Shown piece after piece: positions 15,931 through 24,234 of a stretch of 64,000 bases of DNA. Below the pieces are notes generated by a model. The model saw only the letters and a program-made list of their open reading frames with translations, was not told where the DNA came from and did not search any database. Made by a program: the position numbers and the translations under genes. This DNA comes from Variovorax sp. PBS-H4 (GTDB lineage Bacteria; Pseudomonadota; Gammaproteobacteria; Burkholderiales; Burkholderiaceae_C). Location: assembly GCF_901827205.1 (NCBI RefSeq), contig NZ_LR594675.1, positions 5,698,001 through 5,762,000 on the forward strand, in the 5' to 3' direction. The stretch's first letter is position 1. Each line of letters begins with the position of its first letter.

Positions 15931-18233
15931 TGCCCCAGCATCGCGCAGATCCCTCCTACAAGCCGCACAGCGCGCACTGGGGCGCGTTTTCGGCGGCATG
16001 GGACGGCCAGACCTTGTCCGTGAAGCCGCGCGCGGGCGATCCGGACCCGAACCCGCTGATCGAGAACTTTCCCGAGGCACTGCGCCACAAGGCGCGGGTG
16101 ACCACGCCGATGGTGCGCAAAGGCTGGCTCGAGCGCGGCCCGGGCGCCGATGCGATGCGCGGGCGCGACACCTTCGTTGCCATGGGCTGGCCCGAGGTGC
16201 TGGACCTGCTGTCCAAGGAGCTCCAGCGCGTGAAGGACGACCACGGGGCCCAGGCCATCTTCGGCGGAAGCTACGGGTGGTCGAGCGCAGGGCGCTTTCA
16301 CCACGCGCAAAGCCAGGTCCACCGCTTCCTCAACACCACGCTCGGCGGCTATGTGCGCTCGGTGAACAACTACAGCGCGGGCGCAGCCCTGCCGCTCCTG
16401 CCGCATGTGCTCGGCAGCCTGGACGAAGTCGCCCGCCGCAACGTCACCTGGGAGCAGATCGTCGAGCACTCGGAGTTCGTGCTCTGCTTCGGCGGCATGG
16501 CCTTGAAGAACTCCCGCGTGGCTTCCGGCGGCGTGAGCCGGCACATCGAGCGCCACTCCATGCAGGCCGCGGCGAAGCGGGGCTGCCGCTTCATCTGCAT
16601 CAGCCCCTTGAAGAGCGATCTGCCCGACGAGGCGGCCTCCGAGTGGCTGCCGGTGACGCCGGGCACGGACACCGCCTTGATGCTGGCGCTGGTCCATGCA
16701 CTGGTGACGCGCGGACTGCACGACAGCGACTTCATCCGCCGCTATTGCGACGGCTGGAGCGCCTTCGAGGACTACCTCCTGGGCCGAAGCGATGGCACGC
16801 CCAAGACTGCGGCCTGGGCGGCGCCGCTGTGCGGCGTGGCCGAGCAACGCATCACCGAGCTCGCGCTGGCGCTCGCCGGCAAGCGCGTGCTGGTCGTCGT
16901 CTCGCATTCGTTGCAGCGATCCGAACACGGCGAGCAGCCGGTCTGGATGGGGGCGGTGCTGGCCGCCGCCCTCGGCCAGCTGGGCCTCCCCGGAGGCGGC
17001 TACAACTATGCGCTGGGCACGCTCGCCCACTATGGCAGGCGCAACAATGCCGTGCCCGTGGCCGCGCTGCCGCAGGGCACGAACGGCGTCGAAGACTTCA
17101 TCCCGGTCGCGCGCATTTCCGACATGCTGCTCAACCCGGGCCAGCCCTTCGACTACAACGGCGTGCGGCGCCGCTACCCGCACATCCGCCTTGCCTACTG
17201 GGCCGGGGGCAACCCGTTCCACCACCATCAGGACCTTCACCGCCTGGCCGAGGCGCTGCGCACGCTGGAGACCTTCGTGGTGCATGAGATCGCCTGGACC
17301 GGCACCGCACGCCATGCCGACATCGTGCTGCCCTGCACGATGACGCTGGAGCGCGAAGACATCGGCGCGACATCGACCGACCCGCTGATGGTCGCGATGC
17401 ACCGCATTGCCGAGCCGCACGGGCAAGCCCGTGACGACTACGACATCTTCTGCGACCTGGCCGAGCGCCTGGGGCGGCTCGACGAGTTCAGCGAAGGCCG
17501 CACCTCGCGCGAGTGGCTCGCCCATCTCTACGAGCGCACCCGCAAGGCATTGCACGACCAGGGCCTGGAAGCGCCCGGGTTCGAGGCTTTCTGGCAGCGC
17601 GGCGAGCTCACGCTGCCGCAGCAGGACGATGACGGTGGCCTGCTGCGCGCTTTCCGCGAAGACCCGGTGGCGCATCCGCTGCCCACGCCGAGCGGCAAGG
17701 TGCAGATCAGCTCGCCCACCATCGCCAACTTCGGCTATGCGGACTGCCCGGGGCATCCGGCATGGCTGCCCTTCAGGTACGCGCCCACTGCCGAATACCC
17801 GCTGTGGCTGGTCGCCAACCAGCCGCACGCGAAGCTGCACAGCCAGATGGACTTCGGAGGCCACAGCCAGGCAAGCAAGCGCAGCGGGCGGGAGGTCTGC
17901 ACCCTGCATCCGGCCGCGGCCGGCGCGCGCGGCATCCGCGAAGGGGACATCGTGCGGCTCCACAACGAAATCGGTGCATGCCTGGCGAGCGCGCATCTGA
18001 GCGCGGACCTGCGCGAGGACGTGGTGCAGCTGGCGACCGGCGCCTGGTATGACCCGGCGACGGACGAACAGGGCCGCGCCATGTGCGCACACGGCAACCC
18101 GAACGTGCTCACGCGGGACATCGGCACGTCCTCGCTCGCCCAGGGGTGTGCGGGGCAGCTCTCGACCGTGCAGATCGAGCGCCACGAGGGCCTCTTGCCG
18201 CCTATCCGGGCGTTCGACCCACCGTCGGCATAG
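15930..18233 (+). CDS. BisC/TorA-like molybdopterin oxidoreductase
   Basis: A 767-residue molybdenum enzyme of the DMSO reductase family, BisC/TorZ branch. It starts directly with the cofactor-binding core and has no N-terminal Cys-cluster for a 4Fe-4S centre and no Tat signal, so it should be cytosolic. FGGSYGWSSAGRFHHAQSQ and NNYSAGAALPLLP are signature motifs; Ser149 in the latter corresponds to the molybdenum-ligand serine. The C-terminal dinucleotide-binding domain begins about residue 610 with LWLVANQPHAKLHSQMD. Relatives reduce biotin sulfoxide, methionine sulfoxide or N-oxides. In this operon a sulfoxide reductase feeding the C-S lyase is the simplest reading. Confidence 0.92.
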   Translation: MPQHRADPSYKPHSAHWGAFSAAWDGQTLSVKPRAGDPDPNPLIENFPEALRHKARVTTPMVRKGWLERGPGADAMRGRDTFVAMGWPEVLDLLSKELQRVKDDHGAQAIFGGSYGWSSAGRFHHAQSQVHRFLNTTLGGYVRSVNNYSAGAALPLLPHVLGSLDEVARRNVTWEQIVEHSEFVLCFGGMALKNSRVASGGVSRHIERHSMQAAAKRGCRFICISPLKSDLPDEAASEWLPVTPGTDTALMLALVHALVTRGLHDSDFIRRYCDGWSAFEDYLLGRSDGTPKTAAWAAPLCGVAEQRITELALALAGKRVLVVVSHSLQRSEHGEQPVWMGAVLAAALGQLGLPGGGYNYALGTLAHYGRRNNAVPVAALPQGTNGVEDFIPVARISDMLLNPGQPFDYNGVRRRYPHIRLAYWAGGNPFHHHQDLHRLAEALRTLETFVVHEIAWTGTARHADIVLPCTMTLEREDIGATSTDPLMVAMHRIAEPHGQARDDYDIFCDLAERLGRLDEFSEGRTSREWLAHLYERTRKALHDQGLEAPGFEAFWQRGELTLPQQDDDGGLLRAFREDPVAHPLPTPSGKVQISSPTIANFGYADCPGHPAWLPFRYAPTAEYPLWLVANQPHAKLHSQMDFGGHSQASKRSGREVCTLHPAAAGARGIREGDIVRLHNEIGACLASAHLSADLREDVVQLATGAWYDPATDEQGRAMCAHGNPNVLTRDIGTSSLAQGCAGQLSTVQIERHEGLLPPIRAFDPPSA

Positions 18234-18330
18234 TCGGCTTCCGCCCGCCTCCAGCTGCCAGCAGAGCGGCAGCGGTTGACGGCGGACATGCCGCTGTCTC
18301 TTCGATCCGCTCAGGCGCCGCGGGCGTCAG

Positions 18331-18642
18331 TCAATGCGCGCCGGTGGCACCCGCTGGAACGATGGCGTCCATCTGCCGCGATTCGCGCGTGCGGACACTG
18401 CCCGGCACCTTCCGCACGTGGGTGCCGGTGCCGTCTACGCAGTAGCTGCCGTCGGGCAGTTCATCGAGGATGCCGCCCGTCACGGTCAACAGCATGTCGA
18501 ACAGCTCGGTCCAGCTGCCGTCGCGCTCTTCTTCCCAGACATACCGGGTCACGCGATAGATGCGGCCACGCGCGTCCTCGACATCGAATTGCCGCTCGGC
18601 CACGGTGCGGGTTGCAGGGGTCGTGCTCATGATTTTCATCAT
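18331..18642 (-). CDS. Small hypothetical protein
   Basis: 103 residues from the first of three clustered ATGs (18642, 18639, 18630). GGAG lies just upstream of the first two; 18639 has the more plausible spacing. The sequence is polar and beta-rich (FDVEDARGRIYRVTRYVWEE) with no signal, membrane segment or recognised domain. It is convergent with the BisC-like gene and divergent from a Bug gene, sharing an 80-base region with two inverted repeats. Confidence 0.6.
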   Translation of the reverse strand: MMKIMSTTPATRTVAERQFDVEDARGRIYRVTRYVWEEERDGSWTELFDMLLTVTGGILDELPDGSYCVDGTGTHVRKVPGSVRTRESRQMDAIVPAGATGAH

Positions 18643-18653
18643 ACTCCAGCTCT

Positions 18654-18705
18654 GGTCTTTTGGTAAGACCTATAGACATTTGAGCCAAATCCAATGATCA
18701 TTGGA
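18654..18705. promoter_or_regulatory. Two inverted repeats in the divergent promoter upstream of a Bug gene
   Basis: GGTCTT-TTGGT-AAGACC (18654-18670) includes TGGTAAGACCT, one base off the FadR-type TGGTnnnACCA pattern. TCCAATGATCATTGGA (18690-18705) is a perfect 16-base palindrome of different sequence just before the Bug Shine-Dalgarno (AAGGAG, 18710-18715). Two regulators, or one regulator plus a leader structure, could act here. Confidence 0.45.
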
Positions 18706-18724
18706 GACCAAGGAGACCCTAGAC

Positions 18725-19687
18725 ATGCACCGCCGTACCCTCATCGCAGGCGCCCTGCTGGCCCTGGCCGCCGGCCCGGTCCTGGCCCAGAGCGACTGGC
18801 CCCAGCGCCCCGTCAAGTTCATCGTGCCCGCTGCCGCGGGCGGCACCAACGACGTGCTCGGCCGCTATCTCCAGGAGCCGCTGCAAAAGATCCTGGGCCA
18901 GCCGGTGGTGATGGAATACAAGCCCGGCGCCGGCGGCGCCATCGCTTCGCAATACGTCGCGCAGCAACCGGCCGACGGCTACACCTTCCTGCTGCACGGC
19001 AGCGGCTTCGTCACGGTGCCGCTGGTGCAGAGAAAGCCGAGCTACGACGCGCTCAAGGACTTCGTCCCGGTGACGCTGCTGGGCACCTCGCCGATGGTGC
19101 TGATGACCCATCCGTCCATGCCGGCCACCCTCGGCGAATTCGTGCAGCAGGCGCGGGCCAAACCCGGCTCTCTCGAGTGGGGTGCCTCTGCGCTGGGCGG
19201 TGTCGGCCAGCTGGCGATGGAGGCCTTTCACGAGGCCGCGGGCATCCACAAGATGGTGATGGTGCCCTACCCCGGCGCGGGCCCCTCGGCGCAGGCGCTG
19301 CTCGCGGGGCAGACCAAGTACATGCTGTCGACCCCGTCGTCGGTCACCTCCGGCTTCGTGAAGGACGGCAAGATGCGCATCCTCGGCGTGTCCACCGCCA
19401 GGCGCAGTCCGCTGCTGCCTGATGTGCCGAGCATCGCGGAAGTGGTGCCCGGCTACGACACGCAGACCTGGTTCGGGCTGCTGGCACGCACTGGCACGCC
19501 GCCGCAGATGATCGCGAAGCTCGCCGACGCGATCGCCAAGGTGATGGCGCAGCCGGACATCCAGGAGAAGTTCCGCGCCGTCTACGTGGTGCCGAAGACC
19601 GGCACGAAGGAGCTGGGCGACATCGTCCGGACCGATCACGAGCTGTGGGGCCAGGTGGTCAAGGCCAACAACATCACGATGGATTGA
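18725..19687 (+). CDS. Bug/TctC family periplasmic solute-binding protein
   Basis: 320 residues. The signal peptide is cleaved near VLA-QSDWP (about residue 21). RPVKFIVPAAAGGTNDVLGR and VVMEYKPGAGGAIASQYVA are the family ligand loops. AAGGAG nine bases before ATG 18725 sets the start. It is five bases upstream of the quinone oxidoreductase gene and probably forms a two-gene operon with it. Confidence 0.95.
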   Translation: MHRRTLIAGALLALAAGPVLAQSDWPQRPVKFIVPAAAGGTNDVLGRYLQEPLQKILGQPVVMEYKPGAGGAIASQYVAQQPADGYTFLLHGSGFVTVPLVQRKPSYDALKDFVPVTLLGTSPMVLMTHPSMPATLGEFVQQARAKPGSLEWGASALGGVGQLAMEAFHEAAGIHKMVMVPYPGAGPSAQALLAGQTKYMLSTPSSVTSGFVKDGKMRILGVSTARRSPLLPDVPSIAEVVPGYDTQTWFGLLARTGTPPQMIAKLADAIAKVMAQPDIQEKFRAVYVVPKTGTKELGDIVRTDHELWGQVVKANNITMD

Positions 19688-19692
19688 CGGCC

Positions 19693-20676
19693 ATGAAAGC
19701 CATCGTCTGCCGCAGCTTCGGGTCGGTCGATCAGCTGGACTACGCCGAACTCCCGGAGCGCCCACTGCTGCCGAACGAGGTGCGCGTTCGCGTCCGGGCC
19801 GCTGGCGTCAACTTTCCCGACTCGCTGAAAATCGAGGGGCTCCACCAGATCAAGCCGCCGCTGCCCTGGGTGCCCGGCAGCGAAACCGGCGGTGTGGTGG
19901 AAGCGGTCGGCGCGCGGGTGAGTTCCTTCAAGCCCGGCGATCGCGTGATGGGCGTGTCCGATGCGCGCGGTGGCGGCTTCGCCGAGCAGATCGTGCTGGA
20001 TGCCGAGCGCGTGTTCGCCCTGCCTTCGCGCATGAGCTTCGAGGAAGCCGCGGCCACGCCGGTGGTCTACGGCACCACCCTCTATGCCTTGAAACAGCGC
20101 GGCCGCCTCGCCGCGGGCGAATGGCTGCTGGTGCTGGGCGCGGCGGGCGGCGTCGGCCTTGCGACGGTCCAGCTCGGCCAGGCCATGGGCGCGCGCGTGA
20201 TCGCGGCAGCCAGCACGCCGGAGAAGCGCGCGCTGTGCCTGGAGCACGGCGCCGAGCACGCCATCGACTACACGCAGCCGGGCTGGCGCGAAGAGGTCAA
20301 GGCACTCACCGGCGGGCGCGGCGTGGACGTGGCCTACGATCCTGTGGGCGGCGACGCGTTCGACGAAGCCGTGCGCTGCATGGCCTTCGACGGCCGCTAC
20401 CTGGTGATCGGCTTCACCTCGGGGCGCATTCCGCAGATCCAGGTCAACTATCCGCTGGTGAAGGGCTTCGATATCCTGGGCGTGCGCTACGACGTGTGGC
20501 GCGACAACTGCTGGCCCGAAGCGCGCGCCAACCTGCTGCAGGTGCTGGCCTTCTACGAGCAGCAACGCATCCGGCCGCTCGTCTCGGGTCGCTATCCGCT
20601 GCCGCGCGCGGTGGAGGCATTGCGCAGCATCACCTCCCGCACGACCACGGGCAAGGTGGTGCTGGTCGCGGGGTGA
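19693..20676 (+). CDS. NADPH:quinone oxidoreductase family (zinc-independent MDR)
   Basis: 327 residues of the medium-chain dehydrogenase/reductase superfamily. AAGVNFPDSLKIEGLHQIKP is the QOR N-terminal signature and VLGAAGGVGLATVQLGQAMG is the Rossmann nucleotide motif (about residues 144-163). Zinc-ligand cysteines are missing, as in quinone or enoyl reductases of this branch. It reduces quinones or an alpha,beta-unsaturated carbonyl/acyl compound with NADPH. Located directly after the Bug gene. Confidence 0.93.
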   Translation: MKAIVCRSFGSVDQLDYAELPERPLLPNEVRVRVRAAGVNFPDSLKIEGLHQIKPPLPWVPGSETGGVVEAVGARVSSFKPGDRVMGVSDARGGGFAEQIVLDAERVFALPSRMSFEEAAATPVVYGTTLYALKQRGRLAAGEWLLVLGAAGGVGLATVQLGQAMGARVIAAASTPEKRALCLEHGAEHAIDYTQPGWREEVKALTGGRGVDVAYDPVGGDAFDEAVRCMAFDGRYLVIGFTSGRIPQIQVNYPLVKGFDILGVRYDVWRDNCWPEARANLLQVLAFYEQQRIRPLVSGRYPLPRAVEALRSITSRTTTGKVVLVAG

Positions 20677-20740
20677 TGCCGCGGCTCGCATCCAAGCGCA
20701 TGGGGATGGATGCCCTTCGAGGGGGCTAGTCTTGCGCGCT

Positions 20741-20992
20741 GCAAAGGCGCCCACGGGTGTGCGGGGCGGCGTGCCACCGTGGCGGTCGGCGCTTTGCGCC
20801 GAGTTCCCTGCGATGCTCGCGCAACGGCCTGCCGCGGAACTCGCGACGTTCACTTCGTTCACTCTGCTCAGACAGCCGCGGCAAGTCAGATCACGAAGCA
20901 CACCTGTCCTTCGGCAGGCGTGCCGGCCGGCTGCACTGCGCTTCTCGGCGCCACAGAGGCACGCCGCCCCGCACACCCGCAGGCACCTTTGC
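20741..20992. repeat. Element bounded by 35-base imperfect inverted repeats
   Basis: The 22-base arm at 20754-20775 (beginning CGGGTGTGCGGGGCGGCG) is found perfectly inverted at 20958-20979. The match extends outward with few mismatches through CAAAGG/CCTTTG to 35 bases (20741-20775 and 20958-20992). The interior of about 180 bases has no credible gene and contains GGCGCTTTGCGCC and GCGGAACTCGC-type stems. Size, terminal inverted repeats and non-coding interior fit a MITE-like or REP-type interspersed element. It fills most of the 415-base gap between the quinone oxidoreductase stop and the FadR gene; nothing else is recognised in the gap. Confidence 0.6.
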
Positions 20993-21091
20993 GAGGACGC
21001 GATGTGCCGGTATCGGAACCCCTACCCCGGCGTCAGGGCGCCTTCCGCAGCGCGCACGCCTGCGCTCAGGCCCTCTGAACGCAAGTCCGTA

Positions 21092-21841
21092 TCAACCGGC
21101 GCGCGGCGAGCCCGTGCGCTTCTGCTTCTTGTCGCGCTCGCTGATCAGGTACTCCGTCACCTTGCGCAGGTGCTGCGCCATCGCGTCGGAAGCCGCGTGG
21201 GCATCGCGCTGCCGCATCAGGTCCAGCACCCGCTGGCGCACGACCATGATGTCCTTGTTCGGCCGCGGGTCCACGGTGACGAGCATGGCGCGGTAGACCT
21301 CCGACAGCGCGTCCACCATCATCAGCACCAGCGGGTTGTGCGTGGCCAGCGCGATCAGGCGGTAGAACTCGATCACCGACTGCGTGTTGCGCGAAGCGCG
21401 GCCCAGGCGGAACAGGTCGGTGTGCAGGTCGATGTCGCGCTGGATCGCATCGAACTCCTCATCGGTCGCGCGTGGACACGCAAGACGGATCGCCACGCAG
21501 ATGATCTCGGTGCGCGCCTCCATCACGTTCTCCAGCGAAGCCTGCGCGAGCGACACCATGTCCTGCATCGTCTGCACCATCCCGCCGCTGCCGCCGCTGC
21601 GAATGTAGAAGCCGCCGTTGATGCCCTTGCGCGCCTCCACCACGCCCGAGACCTCGAGGCTGCGCAGCGCATCGCGCGCGGCCGCCCGGCCAATGCCGAA
21701 GCGCTCGGCGAGCTCGCGCTCGCCAGGAAGGCGGTCACCCGGCTTCAGCTCGCCGCTCATCAGCTGGTCGCGGATGCGATCGCACACGGCCTCGAAGCCG
21801 CGGCGCGTGCGCACAGGTTGATAGAGCGATTCGTTCGACAT
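21092..21841 (-). CDS. FadR-subfamily GntR transcriptional regulator (second copy)
   Basis: 249 residues: winged helix (about 12-80, with LPGERELAERFGIGRAAARDALRSL) and FCD effector domain. It parallels the regulator at 319-1080 throughout (GVVEARKGINGGFYIR versus GVVSLQKGVKGGAFIR), so the two are paralogues that may read similar operators. The gene is divergent from the acyl-CoA dehydrogenase operon with a perfect TGGTTGAACCA dyad in that promoter. It probably represses the island until an acyl-CoA or acid intermediate binds. Confidence 0.93.
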   Translation of the reverse strand: MSNESLYQPVRTRRGFEAVCDRIRDQLMSGELKPGDRLPGERELAERFGIGRAAARDALRSLEVSGVVEARKGINGGFYIRSGGSGGMVQTMQDMVSLAQASLENVMEARTEIICVAIRLACPRATDEEFDAIQRDIDLHTDLFRLGRASRNTQSVIEFYRLIALATHNPLVLMMVDALSEVYRAMLVTVDPRPNKDIMVVRQRVLDLMRQRDAHAASDAMAQHLRKVTEYLISERDKKQKRTGSPRAG

Positions 21842-21873
21842 GGCGCCAGATCCTTTTTGGGGGTTCCACAGTA

Positions 21874-21902
21874 TTGCATATTCATTGGTTGAACCATAAG
21901 AT
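21874..21902 (+). promoter_or_regulatory. Promoter of the acyl-CoA dehydrogenase operon with operator in the spacer
   Basis: TTGCAT (21874-21879), a 17-base spacer, and TAAGAT (21897-21902). The dyad TGGTTGAACCA (21886-21896) occupies the spacer up to the -10 box, a repressor position. The start codon at 21911 is only eight bases after the -10 box and no Shine-Dalgarno is visible, so the transcript is probably leaderless. Confidence 0.6.
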
Positions 21903-21910
21903 ATTCCACC

Positions 21911-23071
21911 ATGGACCTGGAACTCAGCCCCGAGCAGCGCGCCTTCAGAGACGAGGTGCGCACTTTCATCCGGTCGCGCCTGCCCGCGGAGATCCGCGAA
22001 CGGCTGCGCGCCGGCCATCCGCCACGCAAGCAGGACACCGTGACCTGGCAGCGCATCCTCAACGAGCGCGGATGGGCCGCGCCGCACTGGCCCCGGCGTT
22101 ATGGCGGCGCCGACCTCGGCCAGATGGAGCGGCTGATCCTGCTGGACGAGATCTATCGCGCACCCGCGCCGCTGCCGCAGGTGTTCAACGTCGGCATGCT
22201 CGGGCCGGTGCTGATGAAGTTCGGCACACCCGCGCAGTGCGACCATTTCCTGCCGCGCCTGGCCAACCTCGATGTGTGGTTCTGCCAGGGCTTCTCGGAA
22301 CCCGGGTCCGGCTCGGACCTCGCTTCTCTGCGCACCAGCGCACGGCGCGACGGTGACTACTACGTCGTCAATGGCCAGAAGATCTGGACCACCACGGCCC
22401 ACCTCGCCGACTGGGTGTTCGCGCTTGTGCGCACCGACAGCGAGGCGCGCAAGCAGGAGGGAATTTCGTTCCTGCTGATCGACCTGCGCACGCCCGGCAT
22501 CACCATCCGTCCGATCCGCTCCATCGACGGCGAGCACCATCTCAACGAAGTGTTCTTCGACGAGGTGCGCGTGCCCGCGGCCAATCTGGTCGGGCAGGAA
22601 AACAAGGGTTGGGACTGTGCGAAGTACCTGCTGGTCAACGAACGGACCGGCATCGCCAACGTGGGCCTGTGCCGCGAGCGGCTCGATTACGCGCGCGAGC
22701 TCGCCGCGCGCCAGATCCAGGCCGGCACACGCTTGCTCGACGAGGCGAAGCTGCGCGGCGAGATGGCCCGGCTCGACGCCGAGATCCGCGCGCTGGAGAT
22801 CACCAACTGGCGCTTCCTGCTCACGGAGAGCGAGCGGCAGCGCCTGCCTGCCTTTGCATCGGTGCTCAAGCTCAAGGGCACCGAGCTGCAGCAGGAGATC
22901 AACGCGCTGCTGGCGCGCATCGCCGGGCCTGGCGGCCTGGAGCGCCGTCCCGCGGACGACGTGACGCACGGCCCGCTCGCGCCGCGCTACTTCTACTCGC
23001 GCGCCGCCTCCATCTACGGCGGCACGACCGAGGTGCAGAAGGACATCCTGGCGAAGGCCATCGTCGGCTGA
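21911..23071 (+). CDS. Acyl-CoA dehydrogenase, large-type subunit
   Basis: 386 residues with the full acyl-CoA dehydrogenase domain order. CQGFSEPGSGSDLASLRTSA is the FAD/substrate signature and GQKIWTTTAHLADWVFALVR the second conserved block. The C-terminal motif is SIYGGTTEVQKDIL, where Gly replaces the Glu of the IYEGT motif. Such proteins often pair with a divergent partner as alpha2beta2 enzymes acting on bulky CoA esters such as steroid side chains. The partner is probably the next gene, 14 bases on. First gene of the operon 21911-27770. Confidence 0.93.
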   Translation: MDLELSPEQRAFRDEVRTFIRSRLPAEIRERLRAGHPPRKQDTVTWQRILNERGWAAPHWPRRYGGADLGQMERLILLDEIYRAPAPLPQVFNVGMLGPVLMKFGTPAQCDHFLPRLANLDVWFCQGFSEPGSGSDLASLRTSARRDGDYYVVNGQKIWTTTAHLADWVFALVRTDSEARKQEGISFLLIDLRTPGITIRPIRSIDGEHHLNEVFFDEVRVPAANLVGQENKGWDCAKYLLVNERTGIANVGLCRERLDYARELAARQIQAGTRLLDEAKLRGEMARLDAEIRALEITNWRFLLTESERQRLPAFASVLKLKGTELQQEINALLARIAGPGGLERRPADDVTHGPLAPRYFYSRAASIYGGTTEVQKDILAKAIVG

Positions 23072-23085
23072 ACAGGAGCACGCAC

Positions 23086-24222
23086 ATGAATTTCGAACTG
23101 AACGAGGACCAGGCCGCGCTCGCGGAAAGCCTGCAGCGCGCGCTGGCCGACCGCAGCGGCTTCGAGCAGCGCCGCGCGCTGGTAGCCTCCGGCGCGGCGC
23201 ACGACGCCAAGGCCTGGGCTGCGCTTGCCGAGCTCGGCCTGACCGCGCTGCCCCTGCCCGAGGCGCACGGCGGCTTCGGCGGCGGCGCGCGCGACCTGCT
23301 GCCGGTGATGCAGGCCTTGGGCCGATCCCTGTCGTTGGAACCCTTTCTGGCGAATACGGTGCTTGGAGGCACCGCCCTGCGCCTGGGCGCGGACGAGGCC
23401 ACGCAGGCGCGGCTGCTGCCCCGCATGGCGAGCGGCGAACTCGTGCTGGCCTGGGCCCACGACGAGCCCGCCGGCCGGCACGCGCCGTTGTGGGTGGAGA
23501 CGCGCGCCGAGCGCAGGAACGGCCGCTGGGTGCTCGACGGCATCAAGTCGAACGTGCTGGCCGCAGGCCTCGCGCAGCACCTCGTCGTGAGCGCGCGCGT
23601 CAGCGGTGCGCCGGCCGATGCAGACGGCTGTGCGCTGTTCCTGGTGGACCCGAATGGGGCAGGCGTCGCGCTGCGCGAGTTCCGGCTGGTCGACGACACC
23701 GCCGCGGGCGAGCTCGCGCTGCGCGAAGCCGAGGCCGAGCCGCTGGCCGATCCGCTCGACGCAGCGCATGCGCGCCGCGCCATCGAAGGCACCGTGACGG
23801 CCGGCATCGCCGCCGCGTGCGCCGACATGACGGGGGCTGCCCAGTCGGCCTACGAACTCGCGATGGACTACCTGCGCACGCGCAAGCAGTTCGGCCGCCT
23901 CATCGGCGAGAACCAGGCGCTGCGGCACCGCGCGGCCGAGATGCTGGTCTGCCTCGAGATGGCGCGCAGCATGGCCATGGCCGCGGCCGTGGCGGCCGAC
24001 GCCCCCGATGGTGATGACGCGCCCCTGGACCTGCACCGCGCCAAGTTGTCGGTCGCCCGCAATGCGCGCCAGGTCGCGCACGGTGCGATCCAGTTGCACG
24101 GCGGCATCGGAATGACCGAGGAATACGCGGTGGGTCACTGCCTGCGCCGCATCCACGTGCTGGACCAGCTGTTCGGCGATGCCGATGCACACACGGCGCG
24201 CCTCGCGTCCGCCTTGAACTGA
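23086..24222 (+). CDS. Acyl-CoA dehydrogenase, divergent partner subunit
   Basis: 378 residues with acyl-CoA dehydrogenase fold but a weak middle region: the usual FSEPxxGSD signature is replaced by LAWAHDEPAGRHAP. The C-terminal helical domain is well kept: RTRKQFGRLIGENQALRHRAAE and AIQLHGGIGMTEEYAVGHCLRR. This matches the non-canonical subunit of heteromeric acyl-CoA dehydrogenases, and tight linkage to the preceding subunit supports one enzyme introducing a 2,3-double bond into a CoA ester. Confidence 0.9.
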   Translation: MNFELNEDQAALAESLQRALADRSGFEQRRALVASGAAHDAKAWAALAELGLTALPLPEAHGGFGGGARDLLPVMQALGRSLSLEPFLANTVLGGTALRLGADEATQARLLPRMASGELVLAWAHDEPAGRHAPLWVETRAERRNGRWVLDGIKSNVLAAGLAQHLVVSARVSGAPADADGCALFLVDPNGAGVALREFRLVDDTAAGELALREAEAEPLADPLDAAHARRAIEGTVTAGIAAACADMTGAAQSAYELAMDYLRTRKQFGRLIGENQALRHRAAEMLVCLEMARSMAMAAAVAADAPDGDDAPLDLHRAKLSVARNARQVAHGAIQLHGGIGMTEEYAVGHCLRRIHVLDQLFGDADAHTARLASALN

Positions 24223-24234
24223 GGAAACGAGCCC

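Noticed and set aside
15693..18185. Very long open frame on the minus strand opposite the BisC-like and Bug genes
   Set aside because: Low-complexity His/Arg/Ala-rich translation without domains, exactly antisense to strongly conserved coding sequence; an effect of high GC at third positions.
20741..20992. Insertion sequence with transposase
   Set aside because: Only about 180 interior bases and no transposase-like peptide; kept as a repeat element instead.
20710..21892. Plus-strand open frames across the repeat and the FadR gene
   Set aside because: They read through the inverted-repeat element and antisense to a clear FadR regulator.
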